NCBI GenBank assembly: GCA_964019415.1
Contig: OZ025878.1
Coordinates: forward strand, 4,654,512-4,718,511
Direction: 5' to 3'
Length of the DNA: 64,000 bases
Source: Ianthella basta
Lineage: Eukaryota; Porifera; Demospongiae; Verongiida; Ianthellidae
Shown here: positions 1 to 12,546 of the stretch, piece after piece
Position numbering within the stretch: the first letter of the stretch is position 1
How the letters are laid out: each line of letters starts with the position of its first letter
Notes under the pieces: model-generated
Told to the model about the DNA's origin: nothing
Database searches by the model: none
The model's input: only the letters and a program-made list of their open reading frames with translations
Program-made: the position numbers and the translations under genes

Positions 1-2274
1 CTGTGAAACTTGATTCATGAACTTGCCCTCAGCGTAATTGTTGCAACAGTACAGAATGGCTTGGCTCGGCGCATCCAGGCCCATTTATTAGGGGCTGCCT
101 GTGGCAGCTGCTATATTGTTGTATGGCTTTGTGTTATGCATACTGTGGTATAGATGTGTGTATGTATGTATGTATGTAGTAGTAAAGACCACCAGTGCAA
201 GTCGCCAAGCCGGGTAACCACCCTGAGTGCAGGTAGAGTGTTTGCACCTTTTTTGCACCAGAGTGTTTGTGGCCTGCTTAAAGTCCTACTAAAACACTGG
301 TTGCCATCACGCTCTCCGTAGTACACAAGCCAGCGCACAGCTAACAGTGCAGGACTAGCTGGTGCATGACCTGCTGGCACACAACACAACGTAGTAGGTA
401 AGATCGCCGAAGGTGGACTTTCCTGATAGTATTAGATAAATGCTTATCTAACCACTTCTGTAATTTGTTTGCATGTGTCATCCAAAATTTGTGTGGTGTG
501 CACCAGGAACGCATAGCTAAGAAATGAATGATGTAAACTGTCACCTTATTGAATCATTGCCAGCTCTACTGAAAACAATTGCGGCGGTGATTTTCACCGG
601 AAGTATGAGTAGGCAGATAATTTAATTGTGAATACAATTCACATAACCCAAACCCTTTGTACATGGACACATCTCACTCTACAATAGTAACGCTTGACTA
701 TGAGAAATAATCACAAATGTAATGCATGAGTGCTTCTAGTCTGGCTCACTATACTCAACTTCTGTTTACTGTCCCACCCCCATGTGATAATGAGTAGTTG
801 GGTGTAGTGGGCCAGACTAGGGCACTTCCTGTTCCTACCTTGTCCATTATTAATTCAGTGTTAAGCTTGTCACACCCTGATGGCATGCTATGCACTATGT
901 ACATGCATATGTCAAAGTAGTATATGTATCTCTAGTGAAATGTACAAAGTGATTGATAGACATGTGTCTACAAAGTACTGTGAAGGTATGCAGTGTATAT
1001 ACACCAATGCAGTCTGCTGTGCAGGTTGGAGTGAGCATCACCCTGCAATTGGATGTACTCACAGTACTTGGCAACTACTTCACAACAGTGTTGGTGTGAT
1101 CATTGCTCCTAGCTTGTTTTTAACAGTACTGTAGTGTGAGTGTGTGTGTTTGTGCCTGCATGTTTTCATAATGACAATGTACCACAATCCTCCAGAGTTG
1201 AATATGTCAATCTATCACATGGTTGTGACATTAACATACGTAGGATCTTAAGTATTACCAGTATGTAGCACTTGTCTTCACATTATTATGATCACGTAAT
1301 ACATACAAAGCACACAGAAATGTAGGCAGGACAGAAGACTAGTGTTGGAGGTACAGAGGGCTTTGTGGAATTGGAAGCTGCCTTTATCTGTCAGTTATAG
1401 GGGAGGGCACGACTGATCTGAAGGGTAGCCTCTCTGTATCGCCATGTCGGTGTGGGAGGGGAAAGGGGCTGAGGATACATCCAAACATTAAATGTCATGA
1501 CTTTGAGTATTACTGGCCATCTGTATATCAATTAATTGACCCATGGTACCATAGGCCTATGTCTTATATATAACAAACATAGTAACGTATATATCCTATG
1601 TCAATTCTATGCAGGCATTGTACTATACTAGTTACGTACATGAAAAGTTTAGCTATTTGTACAAGTCATGCAGGTGTTTATTGAAAATTATTGTTTATTG
1701 CTTTCTTCTTTCTTTGGTTTCTCTCTTCCCTTCTATCCGCCTCTGTCTCATACACTTTCCTTAAAGGCCCCTTTGGTGCCATCCTTGCCAAGCCTTAACT
1801 CCATCTCTATTGGATTTTCCACTGTTTCTTTAGATTTAGTTAATCCTATTGAGATGGAGGGAAACAGTGCACAGAGCACCATATCAAAGATAGCTCTGCT
1901 TCTGCAAGTATTGATAATTAGAAGTATATACCAAGAACACAACTAAGCACATGGATGCATTAATGAACACTACACTCTACTGTAAGTGAGGGCTTCTTGG
2001 CGGCTCAGGCACGAGAAAGTGTAGTTTACCAAGGGTTACCAGCTTAATAATAGGGTTGGAAGCTTACCACATGTACTAAACTCTGCTAGTACACTATAGT
2101 TATTTAGCATTTTGGCTGTACCCACCTGTAGTCAGGCTACTTCTAGTGGTCACCCTCACCTGCATACATTGTAAGACAATGCATTTAATCACAAAGCTGA
2201 CTGTCTCTACCATATTGTAAAGTTGACAGTGCACTGCATGAGAGAAGGCTTATTGTACTGCAATGAAGTGAAGT
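1..2274. other. 3' flank of the adhesion GPCR, no gene found
   Basis: No exon with clear splice signals and protein similarity was found on either strand. 91-113 (ggggctgcctgtggcagctg) resembles the hairpin at 27069-27089. The short open frames look non-coding. Confidence 0.5.
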
Positions 2275-4644
2275 TCATTTGTGCCATATAAGACAGTAGC
2301 ACTGGCTGACCCGCTTCTTGAGCTTGTGAAGTTTGTCTTTGATCTTTCCATACACCTTCTCATGTCTCACAACATGAAACAGAAATATGAACAAACCCTG
2401 CAAGACGAATACAGAATGAAGTAGTTAAAGAATGACAAGCACCTTTAACATCTGCTTTTCTGTACTTATAGTCCAAACTCAGAAATACTGTTGTAGTTAA
2501 CCTCTCACCTGAAACACATTGGCAATGACAAAGAGGTAGGCAAAGACCCTCCCCTCCTCTCCCACTGCAAATAGTCCAATGATCCAGGTGAAGCCCAACA
2601 GAGGGACAAGGAGGAAGGTGGCCTTCATCAGATACCTGACAATACAGACAGCCATGTATTTTTACTACTTGCATTCACATCTGCGAAGAGCTAGGCTACT
2701 TCACTCACTTGCCCACATCAATGTATTTCTGTCTTTTCTCATCCTCAGTAGACCTTATTTCAGACGTCCTCCCACACTTAGATCTGGCCAGTGACACCAG
2801 ACTGATGGTCAGCAATACAGCATTCACCTATGTGTTCATGTAATGTATTTGGATTAGTATTATGTAATTCGCCAACAGGGATCGATCTTGTAAGTGTTGT
2901 TAGCAGCTATTGCCATGCTTACTGTAATAATGGCCACCATTGGTCCAATGAAAGCAAATATCATTCCCTTTTCACTGGGCAGCCAACACCTAAGAGAAAT
3001 ATATGCAGGAACGCAATGTATACATCTTACACAGTAAAACTAGCACACCTCATTTCCAAGGTCTCACGCCTTGATATCTTCATAGTGGGGATGATTGTGA
3101 TCAAATGATGATCTAATCAGATAGTTGTCATGTCTCACTCCTCCAGTTATCACCACAACAGGAATGGGAAGAGCTGAGGGAATGGAGAGAAGGGATATTC
3201 AGTGTACCGCCAAATATGTACTTGCCTCTTTAATGGAAACATGTATGCACTGGAGGCAACACAACCATACAAATAATGTTAGGATAATAGTATAATGTAT
3301 TGATAGCTCTTTAGGAGAGGCACATAAAATGTACTGTAAGTTTGATGACTTTACTTACCCCATCCCAGTGCCAGATAGAGGTAGATCCACTTTCTCTCAT
3401 TGGCTCCAAACACTTTCACCAGAAGGATGTAAATGAGGACTGCTTCACAGAGTGTCCAGGTGAAGGTAGCCAGGAAGAAGTAGTGCAGCAAGGCTGTCAT
3501 AACCTTGCAGGCATACTAGTGAAAGGAGGGACAGGAGGTAGGTAAACAAATTCTTGACCAATTTTTGCATGGCTGCAACGGGCTATGCAGTAGACAGCCA
3601 GCAATCACCAATTGCAAATACCGTGCAGTACCATTACTGCTGCCGGCTTCTTTGGGGTTCAGGAACAGCAGGATTTATACTGCACCTGACTACCTAGTGC
3701 AAGACATTATATGTTAACCTCACGAACCTTACCGTACAGGAAGGAACAGGATTATGTATGTGAAGTGTGAAAGTCATGATGATGGCGGGGTGAGCAAAGT
3801 ATATATACAGTGCTGGTCAGGGCATAGAATGTGCATACAGGAGTGAACATGTATATAGCTCAATTTACAGAGTAGTGTCCTTGAATCTTCTAGTATAAAT
3901 TTATATTACTGTCTAGTGTCTAGCTGGCATAGCTTGATGTGTTGAAATACAAGGATGAATGACAGTGTAGTCAAAGTGAGGAATGTGTGAAATGACAATG
4001 ATGATGCAGCTAACAGCATGTTAATTACAGATCTGTTAAAGTTGATAAAGGCTATATACACCAAGTTTGATGCAACATGATTAGACTGTCTTGCTTGCAA
4101 TAAATCCCATATACTACACAGTACTATAAACTACACAGTATTTAAGCAGCTATGTAATAGCACACTATTTTCTTGTTCAGTGAAGCTCTGCGTGAGATTA
4201 CTGCATGGTTATAGAAAGTGAAATTGCTTAACTCCCAAGTACATACCTTGCAAATATATTTGTACACTAAGTTAATGATTATTTAAGGTACTTCACCATA
4301 TTTGTATAGGAATGACTGACCTGCCTCTTACACTAACTCTATATTCACATTCATTTTACTGTCACTTACAATATTGGCTGTGGCTGTCTGTATTCCAGTG
4401 AGGAACAGGAGCAGTCCCAAGGAAAGGGCAATGCACAAGTTTAGGTGGACAAAGTTGTGAAGCTTTTGAATCAATTCCTTTCTGCAGTTGGAGGAATATA
4501 ATATATGTGTGTGTGACTGACTACAGCCAAACTGACCAAACTACAGTTTTTACTTCACCTCAGTGACAAGAAGAATGTAATGGAGGCAAGCAAGCAGAGT
4601 AAAGAAATGCTGCAACCAATGTATGTGATGTAGTCCAAGGGAAG
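2275..4644 (-). CDS. Seven-transmembrane exons of the adhesion GPCR
   Basis: Eight exons code for all seven helices. TM1 follows YITYIGCSISLLCLL. TM2 is HLNLCIALSLGLLLFLTG, TM3 contains CKVMTALLHYFFLA, TM4 contains YLALGWALPIPVVV, and TM5 is CWLPSEKGMIFAFIGP. TM6 is LLVPLLGFTWIIGL and TM7 runs FAYLFVIANVFQGLFIF. The Cys in TM3 and the CWL in extracellular loop 2 give the conserved disulfide. The stop is TGA at 2277-2275 after a 20-residue basic tail ending CLIWHK. No PDZ-binding or long signalling tail is present. Confidence 0.9.
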
Positions 4645-7600
4645 CTGCAAAAAGAAGAGAATGGTGCAGTGGCTGCAACATGGCATCTGCAGTACCATTG
4701 AGAACCAGTCACTCACTGGATCTCCCACTGCGGGTACAATGCTGACCAAAACCACAAAACTGGTCAGATGTGATGCACTGCAGCGAACATGTGTGTCATT
4801 GATGACTTCAGTCTCCACTCCTCTGTAGGACCACCCTCCAGTCTGGTTGGCCCCTCCAGTGAAGTTAAAGAAGGCACAACGGAACTGCTTCACTCTTCCT
4901 AATGGAACTGTAAGGTTCTGTGCTCTCTCCTGTAGAATTCAGAAGATGATAAATGGCTAGTAACCAAACCAATGGCAAGCATGAAAACTTTGTAAAGTAC
5001 TATGTATTAATGAGGTATGAATGTAACTGCAGCTGAACAACTGAAGTTCACTGCAGTAGCTTGCAATAGACATAGTGTGACATGCACTTCCTTACATTAA
5101 TTGGGAACATCACTTCCACTGTCTCATTGGTGTCCACCTCCCCACCATCATAGCCAGGAATCTGACTTGAGAGCACACGACTAGCAGGAAGGGTATCCTC
5201 TGCCTCACCTGCACTGTATGCAAGCAAAAACACATCTCAATGTATGGCAGGGAATGTGTAACAAGACAAACACTGTTAGAAGTGCACAGTATACTGCATT
5301 TGTAAGCAGGCAAATATCAAACATTGATTACCAACATCTGTGATTGAAACTTGGAAGTGTAGTTTAATTTTTGGATAACAGCATCAAATACATCAATCTT
5401 ACTGCTATCCTGTTAAGATTCATACTTGTGTAATTGTACAACAGACTAGCACTGCAGTAATCAATGGGCAGGTTGTATTATATGTACATGTATAGTAACA
5501 GCTACAAATTAAGAATCTGGAAGGAAACCATAATCAGTATTGTATGCACCAGTAAATGCAGTAATGATGAAAGATGCTTACTTCTCCTTGTCCTGTTCAA
5601 CCACATCACTGGGCAGATAGTTCTCCATGTTGTTCATCACCACATTCACCACCTCAACAGTGTCATTTTCTGGAATATTTACCATGCATGCTTAAGATGA
5701 CGGGTACCAAACACATGCTATATTAATGATTGTATGCAGTTGTCAACCCACCAATAGTCGTTTCAATTCCTCTTGCAGCTAAAATGAAAGCTCGAGGCAG
5801 CCAAATCTGTGGAAGATATTCTGGATTTCGGAAGGAAGGTAGAGTCAGACCAGGGCCTGGGAACTCTATTGATGTCTGAAGACTACTGAATGGTAGTTGC
5901 TGCCCATTCATTGCTGGACAGAGAACAGAAAACATTAGCTGTAAATACAAAGGCTTGCAATGGGCAATGTCTTAAATGCTATCTGGACCACATGTACCTA
6001 TATTTGGTCTTGAAATAGTAAAGGTATCCTCATCCTTGGATAACGTAGACGCAATCACATTAGCAACTCGTTCTGTGCTTTGAAGTAGGCTAGTAGCTGG
6101 AATTGCTGTTTTGGCATCTTTGGGGCCAGCTGAGGACCTTTTCTGTATGTATTATGTACAATACAAAGGCTACTTTAAAGTGTATTTACATACATATGAT
6201 GTTATAGAGCTCATTACAATAACTACTGCAGAATATACAAAGACACTTCAGCAATTCACACAGTAAAATAATAATAATGGAGAAAACAGACGTTTTGTCA
6301 TGAAAGACCTTCTTCAGCTGTTAGACTGCAGAGTACGCAGTAACTCCAGTTGAACAGCTGTAGAAGCCCTCCATGGTCACACATCCATCCTGTTTGATAA
6401 CGTTATACTATGTGCCTCTAAATTGCTCAAGAGTCATATATCAAGCTTATATGTATTCTGACAGACTACACTCCTCACGCAAGGCACCTGTAGACATACC
6501 TACTGACCTCTTGTATGTATTCTGGGTGAAATTGCTGCCTAGAACCTATCATGCCTGTTATGTCTTAACTAATGATATTCTAGCTAAGGCACAACAATCA
6601 CTTCATCAGTGCTCACCTGTGCAGTAGCTTCAAATACTGGAGTATTACGTTCTTCAAGTACATTGCTCAAGATGTCAGCCACCACCTACAGTGTGACATC
6701 AAAGCACTCAGTAGTACACCCACACTGTATACATTGTGTGAAGTACTCACTTGTTGAGTCTCATTTGATTCTTCATTAAATAGTCCATTGTTCTCCCCAA
6801 GGCTGCAGCCAGGGAGGGAGTTATTGTGAGAGTGTCAATGAAAGATTAACATCTGTCTTAAAGTTAGAACACTGTGCACTAGTGACAAAATGTAGTACTT
6901 ACTCTGCCACAACTTCCACAAATATGGCTACTGTTTGCAAATCTTGTGGTGGAATTGGTATTTCCTCCTCAGCTGGTTGCAAGGCTGTGTTCAAATCTTG
7001 TGATATATTTTGAAACACCTGTATTTCACCAACATTCAGGGTGCTGTTGACTGCTTCCAAACTGTTAACAAACTCTTCAGTCTGCAAATAGTCATAGTAA
7101 TCATGCAGTCAACAATTTCATAGAGTATTCTACCAAAACCATACATTTTGAAACCCACAATGTGCACATCCCTCTTACCCTGTTCCTGACTGCCCTGACA
7201 GCCACAGATTCACATTCTGAGGCATCAACAGAATCCCACACACCACCAGCCAGACATCTCCTGTGGGCCAGACCCAACCCTGGTGTGTCCCCCTCTCTTT
7301 GACAAGCAACAGACTGAGTGGAGTCTGGAGCAGTAGCAGGCCACTGGATCCTCCACACACTGTCTTCTTCATTAGGACACCCATGGTCACCAGCTCTGGT
7401 ATCATTAGTTATAACTGGTGGAAGAGAGACGAACAGATACACTATTTCATCCATCATGTGAAGAATGTAGCTATTTAGCATACTGTGTAGGGAATACATT
7501 CAAGGGCTGCCCATTTTGGGATATTAACACAGAAATAATATGCGCATAGAAGTGGGAACACTTCATGTTGTGCATGTCATTGCCCAAAATCTAAATGGCA

Positions 7601-10600
7601 AAACAAGTTCATGCATGAGCATATTGCCTTACACAAACTGCGAGATTAAGCATTTTCTGAATAGTGTCAAAATAGTATCCATGCTGGTCCTGACCCCCTG
7701 GTATGTACTTCTACTGCATGGATGTGCTGTCTGCCCTCACGAAATGCGCTTTGACCCAACCATACTTTATGTTAGTCAGCATTATATGCACCATGCACTG
7801 CCAGTGCTCTTCTCTGTAGTGACTATGGCACACTTTATGTACAGTGATGTTTCTGTATGGTTCAACTGATGAATAATGGTACATTTCAGTGTCAATTTAT
7901 TGAAATCACTTCTGTGCATGTAATCTGCTACTGTTCTAAAACATAATATTACAGTAATGTTGCCAATACAGAGTGTGACTCTAGTGAGTGACTCTACAGA
8001 ATGTAGGAAACTCCAATTGGGATGGTTGAGCTTTTACAAATGAAGATGATGAAGGACCTATGTGTTTCAATATGAAGCCATGCAAACGCATCTAGTTTCT
8101 ATGCCATGCAGGGGAATGTCTGACAATGTTGTTGTGTAGGGGAGAGCTGGTTTTGAAGAGGCCCTGGAAAATGGTGTGACTAACAATGTCATCAATTGCA
8201 CAGCAGCTGACAAGCCAATTCATGTTGTCAACCTGTGGAAAGTCTTTACAGAGGGTGACTCTAGGAAGGCTAGCAATTAATCTGCCAACAACTATGTATA
8301 CTATAGATGCCAACTGATTGGTCAGTTGTAATTTATATAATGCATTTCATACAGTTCCCCAATCAGTGCCTCTTTCAAGTTTGAACTGCTTGCACCTGTG
8401 CCCGCATTTCACACCCTTGAGCCAATTTAGGCAGTTTAATTTGCTGCAACAGAAATTATCACCAAAGCTGTTCCTGTAAGGAGACAGAGACCACGTTTGG
8501 GGTGATGTTTGTCCAATCACTATCCAATTTGGTAAGTAATGATGTGTAAGTAATTTTTCTCTATCATGTCTCATTTGTTGTACTGTCCCCCTTTCCTGTG
8601 AATACAATATACATATTCCAATTCAATTGCAATTTATGTAATATTTCTATAAAGTTATTCTGCAGACTGTACAGTATTATTTTATTGTATTGTATTATTT
8701 TCTATACATTCATGTGTGCTGTTATGTATAATTATTTGGTAAGTGACTGTTTTCACAAGCAGTAATGGTCACACATAACAATCACCTAGCATAGCAAACT
8801 GAAAAAGCAATAAAATTGTTATTTTATTATACAATATTCTTACACAACAGTTACTATAAAATGAGTAACTATATCATAAGGTAACAAGTGCATGAATGGC
8901 AACCCAGTACTAGTGCTAGCCTACACGAAGACTGGATGATTTAAAATTCAAATCAAGTCCCCAAAATAAAGATATTGTATACTGTATATATTTATGCTAA
9001 GTAATTACTTACCACATTCCTGCACTGCGTTCTGAAAGATCCTATTTGATAACTGAACTCTGAAATCTGCAACAAACATTGCTACCTCCTGTGGCATGTC
9101 AGGATTTGCTACCTGCCCATTTCTCAGTCGCAGATTGCCTTGCCTGTCTCCACAGAGCCCACACAACTGACTCAGAGAACCACTGGCACTGGATATGCTA
9201 ATGCTAAGAAAGGGCTCTGCTCCAAGACTCTTCAAGACTGTAACATTTCCTTCAGCTGCTACTATTCCAAATGAAATACCGTTGCTAGATATTCTAACAC
9301 CACCACCACCACTGACATTAAGGATGGAGCTGTTATGAAATAAAGTGACTACTCTTTCCATCCACTGAATGGCAATATGGTCCACTACCAGATTCTCACT
9401 CTTGAAGTTAACTTGAACATGTGGGACATTCTGACTACCATCTAGAGAGCAAGTGGTTACCAGTTCGTACTCGCATGTCTCCTGGAATCGGTAGCCACTT
9501 AGTCGTGTGAAAGGAAAGATCTGGAGCGAATGAACAAGGCATTGCAGTTCATCATCTGAAGAGAAAGAAGGAAAGTACAATGAAGGATAAGACCTGCCTT
9601 CATGTTACAAGTGGATATGCTAAAATAACCAAAATTAATTTTTGTGGTGTCTTTATATGGGTGGACATGAAATGTCATTGTATGCAGAAGGTATAAAGGC
9701 ACTAGTGTGTGCAACTTCATGGCACACATCCTCACAAAGAAGGCTGACTACGGCTAACATTTATTGACATTTACTGAAGTGTATAATATGGCATACACTT
9801 TACCATCAACAGCCAAGACAATGAAGTTTATCATTCGGGGACTTCATTTAAACAATAATCTTGTGGGGCTCAAAGGCATTTACAAGGAAACTCACAGCAA
9901 CGGTACACAATTCACCATCAAATTGTATGTAGTGGTGGAAAGGTTAAGGCTAAATACCAGTCTTGTGAAATGCTGCTATAAGAGTTACTGAATGCAGTGA
10001 GATGATGAAAGCAGAGTGCTTTAAGCCACAGTACAACAGGGTCAGATGCATGCAAATGTAGATACACATTGTTAAGACTGTCAACTCATATTAGGGTTCA
10101 GGCAAGAAGGGGTTTGACCCACATCCTGCTCAAGAGCAATGCATTTTACTTAGGTTGCTACTAGTCTGTTAACATTCTGTCAGGCTACACACACACTCAG
10201 ATAGAAATGACTGCAAAAAGTTGCTCATATAATAATTATCATAATATAATTCTTCTACTTGCATTGAGGCATTGAGGCAGCACAAGTTACTTTGTATGTA
10301 ATCAGGATTTTGTTAGGACAGATCAAAGGGAATTGCTGCTGTATATTGCATTATTGTATAGTATTCCATAAAACTTCCCATGCATTGCAATCAGTACAAT
10401 GGAGATCAAATTAATTGCATTGCATCATGAGCTCTTAATGCAATCAATCACATACAAGACTCCTAACCTACTGTATGTAGTATGTACGTATAGTGTACTA
10501 TAATAGCCAATAACATATAACTGATATCTCTATTACAACGATAACTGCTAGTGGTAACTGAAGTGTTAACTCAGCAAATGTTTGATACACATTTAATGCT

Positions 10601-11869
10601 TAATATTATATCCCATTCCACTGCCAAGAGGGTTATCCTACAGAGTGGGCCACCTCGAGCTCACTGAACCTTGACTTCATGAAAGTACACACTAGGACTT
10701 CCTAACAATGTAACAGGTAACATTTTCCTCTTGGTAGATAATTTGTTTACCACATCTTTGGCTTCTGTTAACCAAGGCTTTAAAAGTGAATTGACAGTGA
10801 AATCAATACATGGCAAGTAAGTTAAAAACAAAGCGAGGCAGTGAAGCTGTATACCAATCAGCTTGTGAAAGTGATTCATAGCTATCATAAATTATATGTA
10901 TGGATAGGAATGGAACACTTGTCCAGTAAAACAATTATAATTATATTGCACAGTGTTTGCAAGTAGATCAAAATTAATTACTTGTTGTACAAATTATAAA
11001 GTAAGCAACACATCGTATGGCACAAAATTTTCACGGGAGAATATTTTCGCAAATCTTTAAATTTTGGCTGAAACTGAAAATATTCTCGGGAAACATTTCG
11101 CCCTACGTGAGAGCTATAGCCGCCCACTCCTTCTTCCAAGTTGACACGCTACTTTCCTTGAAAGGACGGCCATAGAACGCTTTGGAAAAGAATCGTTCTA
11201 GCTGTGCTGCTCTTTTCCCAATACTAGCCTTTTCATTCGGGTGTACTCGTACGTTACGCGTCATGAACTGCAAGCAGTATTCTCTGTGCCTGTATTGGTG
11301 CTGATGACCTTCTGATCTTCTCCCGCGAAACCTTTGTGCTATACGGCGTTTGAAACCTTCCGGTCTGTGCAATTAGCCGACGTGTCCGAGAGGCCACTAG
11401 GGACCACGTTCCATGCACACCTCCTTCCGCAAAAGAACGTTGATAAAGGCACTGGTGTTTAAAGTAGACCTTGTAACATTTCTCTTCGTCATCGAAGTAA
11501 AAGTAAAGTAGTCAATGGTACTTGAGATCAGGAAACATTGCTGAGCGAGAACGGCTGGTAGCAATAGCCCCGATAAACTGGGTATTCTGCATGGTTTCAA
11601 AAAGCGCGAGCCACAACCGAACTAACTCCTATGTAAGGCATCGCAGCCAAAAGCAAGGTGTGTGATATGATGGGTGATTGTAAAGACAGTAAAATCTTTC
11701 TGAGCTTGACATTTATGAGTGACCCAACGAGTAGCGTTTTAATAACTCCATGGCGATTAAAACACGTCTCTCTAATTAGGCCGTCGCCCTCAAACTCACT
11801 GGATACTTGCGCTGTGCTGTGTGTGACAAGCATTGGTAGTAGAACCACGGCTGCCAACGAAATCCTCAT
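2275..11869 (-). CDS. Adhesion G-protein-coupled receptor with VWD-like, HormR, GAIN/GPS and 7TM parts (19 exons)
   Basis: Plasma-membrane adhesion (class B2) GPCR. Exons in coding order: 11800-11869, 9013-9555, 7179-7414, 6903-7081, 6751-6802, 6617-6685, 5998-6142, 5752-5913, 5582-5669, 5096-5213, 4717-4929, 4559-4644, 4370-4481, 3359-3515, 3068-3173, 2923-2989, 2709-2827, 2509-2635, 2275-2397. They total 2772 nt, 924 codons with the stop, and every junction keeps frame and has GT/AG ends. Domain order: signal peptide 1-23, VWD-like about 24-204, hormone-receptor domain 205-283, GAIN about 284-625 with the GPS cleavage motif HLT at 608-610, seven TMs 626-900, short basic tail. The family normally self-cleaves at the GPS and signals through G proteins after the tethered peptide is exposed. 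The NH2 end is unusual: the VWD-like exon is shared with neighbouring receptors. Confidence is high in the architecture, moderate in single splice sites. Confidence 0.88.
4717..7081 (-). CDS. GAIN domain and GPS motif exons of the adhesion GPCR
   Basis: Eight exons (6903-7081 to 4717-4929) code for the helical and beta-sandwich GAIN region, with motifs such as STERVANVIAS, VNVVMNNMENYLP and ASRVLSSQIPG. The last exon holds the GPS: CAFFNF, GGWSYRG, THVRC and SHLTSFVVL. The HLT tripeptide is the normal autoproteolysis site. Two of the four usual GPS cysteines (in the GC and CxC positions) are Val and Ala here. Both members of what is normally one disulfide are absent, which looks like compensated loss rather than random decay. 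Confidence 0.82.
6287..6320 (-). ncRNA. Degenerate hammerhead-like core in an adhesion GPCR intron
   Basis: Minus strand: CAG, CTGAAGA, AGGTCTTTCATGAC, AAAAC, GTC, TG. It follows the same order as the better cores but with an imperfect second box and weak stem I. Probably a fossil. Confidence 0.25.
7179..7414 (-). CDS. Exon 3 of the adhesion GPCR: hormone-receptor (HormR) domain
   Basis: The exon reads CPNEEDSVWRIQWPATAPD, then VACQREG, then RRCLAGGVWDSVDASECES. This is the C-x-W-x-C-x-G-x-W-x-C arrangement of the HormR domain that commonly precedes the GAIN domain in adhesion GPCRs. The first two bases complete a Val codon with the last base of the VWD-like exon. It ends in phase 0 before the first GAIN exon. 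Confidence 0.82.
7415..9012. other. Intron 2 of the adhesion GPCR
   Basis: Lies between the VWD-like and HormR exons. Several short open frames exist, none with domain features or splice support. I see nothing further. Confidence 0.6.
9013..9555 (-). CDS. Exon 2 of the adhesion GPCR: VWD-like domain
   Basis: This single phase 1-1 exon codes for 181 residues. Landmarks match von Willebrand type D folds: [16 protein letters not shown] resembles the YxFxGTCxYxL region, and [11 protein letters not shown] resembles the CGLCGxFxGN motif. The usual GDPH start and the acidic Ca2+-site residues after CGLCG are missing, so it is a derived VWD. It is the most divergent of the four copies in the window (the others are at 16717, 37109 and 45780). 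The symmetric phase lets it be added or removed without breaking frame. Confidence 0.78.
9556..11799. other. Intron 1 of the adhesion GPCR
   Basis: Contains the left limit of unit 1 (about 10896) and a segment at 11030-11230 with ttcacgggagaatattttcg-type sequence, shared with 39640-39800. An open minus-strand frame at 11103-11372 is not kept in the unit 2 copy and is probably not coding. Confidence 0.55.
11800..11869 (-). CDS. Exon 1 of the adhesion GPCR: signal peptide
   Basis: The ATG at 11869 opens 23 codons beginning MRISLAAVVLLPML and ending STAQVS, a classic signal peptide with a hydrophobic core and a small-residue cleavage region. The exon ends in phase 1 at a strong donor (gtgagt). 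The next acceptor, at the VWD-like exon, supplies two bases and restores frame. A near-identical copy without an adjacent adhesion GPCR lies at 39867-39936. An in-frame TTG upstream is not needed as a start. Confidence 0.8.
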
Positions 11870-12546
11870 TTCACTCTGCAATGGAATACAGTTACGGGAA
11901 GGCAGGTCTACAGAGAGAAACTCTCACATGTACAGTGACTGCGTCTACCATCACACTGACAGGTTCCGGTGACACGTCCTGGGTATTGCCGTATTACATA
12001 TAATGATATTCACTACAGGTACAGGATACACATGCCTAATAATTCAATCACGCCGAAAAATTATTATTGTTTTGGGTACCGCCCCTATTTTGTATAGGGC
12101 ACATAATTATGCACGTGATAGGTTACTCTTAAATGACCATGATCGTAGTTGAGGCTCATTGCAAGCACGTACTTCAGTAATTTTGCTGATGACTGTAGGT
12201 ACTACTTCTGCTATTATATTATAGTAGAATTCGAAATTGATATATAGCTAATCTGCCAGGGCCTACAGTGCCCTGTGCCATAGTGTGTTCAAAGGAAATC
12301 TTTTACCCTTCCTGTGTGGCTTCCAACACCTGCCTTTGTACACATAATTTTATAGGGACTATAGGGGTATAGTATAGTATATAGGGAATAGATTGTATAT
12401 TAATCAATCAATCAATGATATTAGAGTACATCATGCCACACATGCACTAGGACACAATGTGGTCCAAAGTAGCACCTAACTACATGAGTCATGAACTCAT
12501 AATAATATTATAGTTATTGTTTCTTAGACTTCTGATTTGGAAACCA

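Noticed and set aside
880..1134. 84-codon plus-strand frame near the left edge
   Set aside because: Low-complexity, Cys/His/Thr-rich translation of TG/CA-rich DNA with no domain or splice evidence.
5096..5208. Acceptor ctgcag immediately before GTGAGGCA for a GAIN exon
   Set aside because: It gives a stop at the junction; the acceptor five bases earlier in coding direction (exon end 5213) keeps frame.
11103..11372. 89-codon minus-strand frame in adhesion GPCR intron 1
   Set aside because: The unit 2 counterpart is frameshifted and partly deleted, so coding is not conserved.
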